17,545 nt of DNA from Gammaproteobacteria bacterium (GTDB lineage: Bacteria > Pseudomonadota > Gammaproteobacteria > SZUA-229), in NCBI GenBank assembly GCA_029879605.1, contig JAOUQA010000009.1, forward strand, positions 1 through 17,545, given 5' to 3'. Below the pieces are notes generated by a model. The model made no database searches and was not told the DNA's origin. It saw only the letters and a list, made by a program, of their open reading frames with translations. Made by a program: the position numbers and the translations under genes. The stretch's first letter is position 1. Each line of letters opens with the position of its first letter. Positions 15,138 through 17,545 of this stretch are shown one piece after another.

Positions 15138-15859
15138 ATATTTTACGCTCTGATAACCTGGTAAAAACCTTCCGTTCACGCACAGTCGTTAACCAGGTTT
15201 CAATTTCAGTTCAAAGTGGTGAAGTTATTGGTTTACTGGGGCCCAATGGCGCCGGGAAAACTACCAGCTTTTACATGATGGTGGGCTTGGTTCCTGCCGA
15301 TAAGGGAAGCATCTTCCTGAATGAGCAAAATATCACCCAGACCCCTATGCACCAACGGGCTCGACTGGGCATAGGCTATCTACCCCAGGAAGCCTCAGTC
15401 TTCAGAAAACTCAGCGTGACCGATAATATCATGGCCATCCTGGAAACCCGCCCCGAACTAGGTCATAAACAACGCAAGCAGCGCTTACAGGAATTACTGG
15501 ATGATCTGCAAATTGATCACATACGTGACAGCGCAGGTATCAGCCTATCGGGTGGTGAACGACGTCGAGTCGAAATTGCCCGTGCTCTGGCTGCAGAACC
15601 ATCTTTTATTCTGCTGGATGAGCCCTTTGCCGGGGTAGATCCTATCTCGGTACTGGAAATCCAGAAAATCATTCAACAACTCACCGAAAGAAATATCGGG
15701 GTACTAATTACTGACCACAATGTTCGAGAAACACTGGGGATATGCCAGCGTGCATATATTCTCAGTGCCGGCCAGGTCATTGCTGAGGGCAGCCCGGAAT
15801 CCGTATTAAGTGATAAGCAGGTAAAAGATGTTTATTTAGGCCAAAACTTTCGTCTTTAA
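15134..15859 (+). CDS. lptB: LPS export ABC transporter ATP-binding protein LptB
   Basis: Dimeric cytoplasmic ATPase that, with LptF and LptG, extracts LPS from the inner membrane. The 241 residues hold all ABC motifs: Walker A GPNGAGKT (36-43), Q-loop YLPQE (82-86), signature LSGGE (138-142), Walker B FILLDEP (158-164) and switch histidine H195 in ITDHNVRET. PFAGVDPISV is the typical LptB D-loop region. lptF and lptG are not nearby, as usual. The last codons and the stop lie inside a 31-bp segment repeated immediately downstream (see the repeat entry). Confidence 0.98.
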   Translation: MNILRSDNLVKTFRSRTVVNQVSISVQSGEVIGLLGPNGAGKTTSFYMMVGLVPADKGSIFLNEQNITQTPMHQRARLGIGYLPQEASVFRKLSVTDNIMAILETRPELGHKQRKQRLQELLDDLQIDHIRDSAGISLSGGERRRVEIARALAAEPSFILLDEPFAGVDPISVLEIQKIIQQLTERNIGVLITDHNVRETLGICQRAYILSAGQVIAEGSPESVLSDKQVKDVYLGQNFRL

Positions 15860-15918
15860 GCTGAAACATGCAGGCTACTGATAAGCCAGGCCAAAACTTT
15901 CGTCTTTAAGCTGAAACA
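15838..15918 (+). repeat. lptB: Duplicated 3' end of lptB, 50-bp tandem unit
   Basis: A 31-bp stretch covering the last seven lptB codons, the TAA stop and 9 bases beyond (15838-15868) recurs perfectly at 15888-15918, exactly 50 bp on. The 19 bases after each copy align without gaps at 11 of 19 positions. TGATAAGC, which precedes copy two (15879-15886), also occurs upstream in lptB (15811-15818), so the second copy may derive from a longer piece of the gene that lost about 18 bases. A much weaker third copy may start near 15938 (aligned CAAAA at 15842, 15892 and 15942, mostly C/T differences). The stop codon of lptB is unaffected. Confidence 0.8.
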
Positions 15919-16108
15919 GGCTGCCTGCTAATGAGTTAAAACAAAATTTCCGCCTCCAGACAGATATTAATGACCACCCTGAATAATACATATTTTTCGT
16001 TTAAAATCAGGTGACTGTTAGATTGATTTAATTTGTAATCACACAAACAAAGTATTGTTTAGCCCTGCTAGCATAGATCCAGAATGAGTCAATATCTCTG
16101 TTTATAAC

Positions 16109-16137
16109 TTGAATCAAGACTTATGCTTATTTATTGT
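16109..16137 (+). promoter_or_regulatory. rpoN: Possible sigma-70 promoter upstream of rpoN
   Basis: TTGAAT (16109-16114), a 17-base spacer and TATTGT (16132-16137) give four matches out of six to each of the -35 and -10 consensus boxes. It is 102 bases before the rpoN start. This is a modest match in AT-rich DNA. Confidence 0.3.
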
Positions 16138-16165
16138 GCTAGTTTCTAAGTCAGTAAACAAATTA

Positions 16166-16181
16166 TGGCACAACCTCTGCA
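16166..16181 (+). promoter_or_regulatory. rpoN: Sigma-54 (-24/-12) promoter-like site upstream of rpoN
   Basis: TGGCAC, five bases, then CTGCA. The invariant GG (16167-16168) and GC (16179-16180) are separated by exactly 10 bases, as required, and only one base differs from the core consensus TGGCAC-N5-TTGCA. Start of transcription would be near 16192, giving a leader of about 47 bases before the rpoN ATG. No enhancer-binding-protein site was recognised upstream. Confidence 0.5.
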
Positions 16182-16238
16182 TAAAACGTTATTTTGAAGT
16201 AAACTTGTAACGAGATCCTAAATTCCGCAATAACAAGA

Positions 16239-17545
16239 ATGAAGCAGTCCTTACAGTTACGCATCGGTCAACAACTCACTATGACCCCACAGTTACAGCA
16301 GGCCATCAGGCTACTGCAGCTGTCTTCACTGGAATTGCAAACTGAAATCCAGGAAGCCCTGGAATCTAATCCCATGCTGGAAATTGAGGATGAATCCCAG
16401 TCAAATGAATCCAGTGAACAGAATAACAACGCCGAGCCACCACAGGACACCCAGTCAGCAGAGTCTCAGGACTCAGACAATATCGATATCAATAATAACC
16501 AGGAAATCCCTGATGACCTGCCTGTGGATAGCGCCTGGGATGATATTTATGACATGACGGCACCCAGCAGTAGCGGCACCCTTACAGATGATGACAAGGC
16601 ACGGGAATTTCTGGAAAATCAAAGTGGCGATAACGAGAGCCTGATCGAACACCTGTTATGGCAATTACAAATGGTTAATCTCAGTGATGCTGACCGTGCT
16701 ATAGCCACAGCTATCATTGATTCAATTGATGATGATGGCTATTTAAACGAAAGTCTCGTAGATATACACAGCAGCATTGTTAAAGATTACGAAGATATTG
16801 AAATGGATGAAATAGAAGCTGTTCTTCGTTTAATCCAGCATTTTGATCCCGTTGGTGTTGCGGCAAGAAATTTACAGGAATGCCTGTTATTACAACTGGA
16901 ACAATTTAGTGAAACTGCCGAACTGATTAATGCCAGATACATTATTAAAGAACATCTGGATTTACTGGGCAATCATGATTACGCCAAATTAAAACGTTAT
17001 GCCCGTATTTCTGAAGATGAGTTATCGGCCACCATCAGTTTTATTCAAACATTAAACCCTAAACCCGGTGCCAGTATCACACAGACATCCACTCAATATG
17101 TTGTTCCTGATGTTTTTGTTCGCAAAACAAAAAATCGCTGGATAGTTGAGCTAAATCCTGAAACAGCACCTAAACTCAGGGTAAACCCTTTGTACGCCAG
17201 TTATATCAACCGCAATAACCGCAGTGAAGATAACACATATATGAAAAACAACCTGCAGGAAGCCAAATGGTTTTTAAAAAGCCTGCAAAGTCGCAATGAA
17301 ACATTAATGAGAGTTGCAACATCAATTATTGAACACCAGCGAACTTTCCTGGAATATGGTGCCGAAGGCATGAAACCACTGGTTTTAAGAGATATTGCTG
17401 AAGAACTGGAACTACATGAATCGACAATTTCACGTGTAACGACTCAAAAATACATGCATACACCTAATGGTCTTTTTGAATTCAAATATTTCTTTTCCAG
17501 CCATGTCGGTACTGCCGATGGCGGAGAATGTTCAGCAACGGCCAT
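16239..17545 (+). CDS. rpoN: RNA polymerase sigma-54 factor, 3' end cut by the window
   Basis: Alternative sigma factor that recognises -24/-12 promoters and needs AAA+ enhancer-binding proteins. 435 codons are present and the frame is open at the right edge. Region I is canonical (MKQSLQLRIGQQLTMTPQLQ then QAIRLLQLSSLELQ, residues 1-49). Region II (about 50-125) is acidic and rich in D, E, N, Q and S. The core-binding domain follows, then the helix-turn-helix region LVLRDIAEELELHESTISRV (381-400) and the KYMHTPNG and FFSSHVGTADGGECSATA segments. Only the RpoN box and last helices are missing, beyond the edge. ATG at 16239 starts the invariant N-terminus, but no Shine-Dalgarno match is evident. 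Confidence 0.97.
   Translation, partial: MKQSLQLRIGQQLTMTPQLQQAIRLLQLSSLELQTEIQEALESNPMLEIEDESQSNESSEQNNNAEPPQDTQSAESQDSDNIDINNNQEIPDDLPVDSAWDDIYDMTAPSSSGTLTDDDKAREFLENQSGDNESLIEHLLWQLQMVNLSDADRAIATAIIDSIDDDGYLNESLVDIHSSIVKDYEDIEMDEIEAVLRLIQHFDPVGVAARNLQECLLLQLEQFSETAELINARYIIKEHLDLLGNHDYAKLKRYARISEDELSATISFIQTLNPKPGASITQTSTQYVVPDVFVRKTKNRWIVELNPETAPKLRVNPLYASYINRNNRSEDNTYMKNNLQEAKWFLKSLQSRNETLMRVATSIIEHQRTFLEYGAEGMKPLVLRDIAEELELHESTISRVTTQKYMHTPNGLFEFKYFFSSHVGTADGGECSATA

Larger units (their letters stand above)
15919..16238 (+). other. Intergenic region between lptB and rpoN
   Basis: About 320 bases with no supported gene on either strand. It holds the possible third lptB-tail copy, an interrupted inverted repeat (CACCCTGA at 15975-15982 and TCAGGTG at 16007-16013), a sigma-70-like pair and a sigma-54-like promoter, the last two described separately. 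No strong terminator is visible after lptB, so rpoN may also be read from the lpt transcript. In E. coli rpoN likewise follows lptB directly. Confidence 0.6.

Noticed and set aside
15838..15918. Repeat considered as a CRISPR array or integrase attachment pair
   Set aside because: Only two clear copies, the spacing is part of a continuous tandem unit, no cas or integrase gene is nearby, and the repeat contains the end of lptB.
16112..16124. IHF-like site upstream of the sigma-54 promoter
   Set aside because: AATCAA is present, but the TTA half is one base too close to fit the WATCAA-N4-TTR consensus.

Overview
The window looks like chromosomal DNA of a Gram-negative gammaproteobacterium. The evidence is the LPS-transport block kdsD-kdsC-lptC-lptA-lptB running into rpoN, a yrbG-type exchanger in front of it, and an mlaC / murA-hisG-hisD group on the other side, an arrangement typical of Gammaproteobacteria. 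Base composition is moderate and the non-coding stretches are AT-rich. I cannot name the species. Nothing looks like an insertion sequence, prophage, CRISPR array, tRNA or rRNA.

Layout, left to right. (1) Positions 1-542 are AT-rich. They hold at most the tail of an unidentified gene on the + strand and a weak terminator for the operon that follows. (2) Positions 543-6613 are a tightly packed minus-strand run. Read in transcription order it encodes a 61-aa putative zinc-ribbon protein, a periplasmic CPFC thioredoxin-like protein, a TolC-family outer-membrane channel, a short HlyD-type periplasmic adaptor, an acylphosphatase, a GspE/PilB-type secretion ATPase and a membrane GGDEF diguanylate cyclase. 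The first five starts overlap or touch their neighbours. (3) Positions 6729-9938 carry murA-hisG-hisD on the minus strand, ending in a probable terminator. (4) Positions 9939-11530 carry mlaC and a 203-aa DUF72-like protein, also on the minus strand. The mlaB and ibaG genes often found here are absent. (5) From 11562 the + strand carries caxA/yrbG, kdsD, kdsC, lptC, lptA and lptB, then a 379-bp gap and rpoN, which is cut by the right edge.

How the genes work together: KdsD and KdsC supply Kdo for the LPS core. LptC, LptA and LptB belong to the bridge that carries LPS to the outer membrane. MlaC carries phospholipid across the periplasm, and MurA starts peptidoglycan synthesis, so the centre and right of the window are an envelope-biogenesis neighbourhood with two histidine genes embedded. 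The left operon is the least ordinary part. It joins an adaptor and an outer-membrane channel, with no inner-membrane pump, to a thiol protein, a type II/IV-pilus-class ATPase and a c-di-GMP synthase.

The most notable non-genic signals are a duplication of the lptB 3' end in about 50-bp steps (15838-15918, with a possible decayed third copy) and a sigma-54-type promoter sequence just upstream of rpoN itself (16166-16181), which would make rpoN autoregulated. I did not find a clearly new defence or mobile system. The left operon is the best candidate for an undescribed functional unit, and that reading is inference from gene order.
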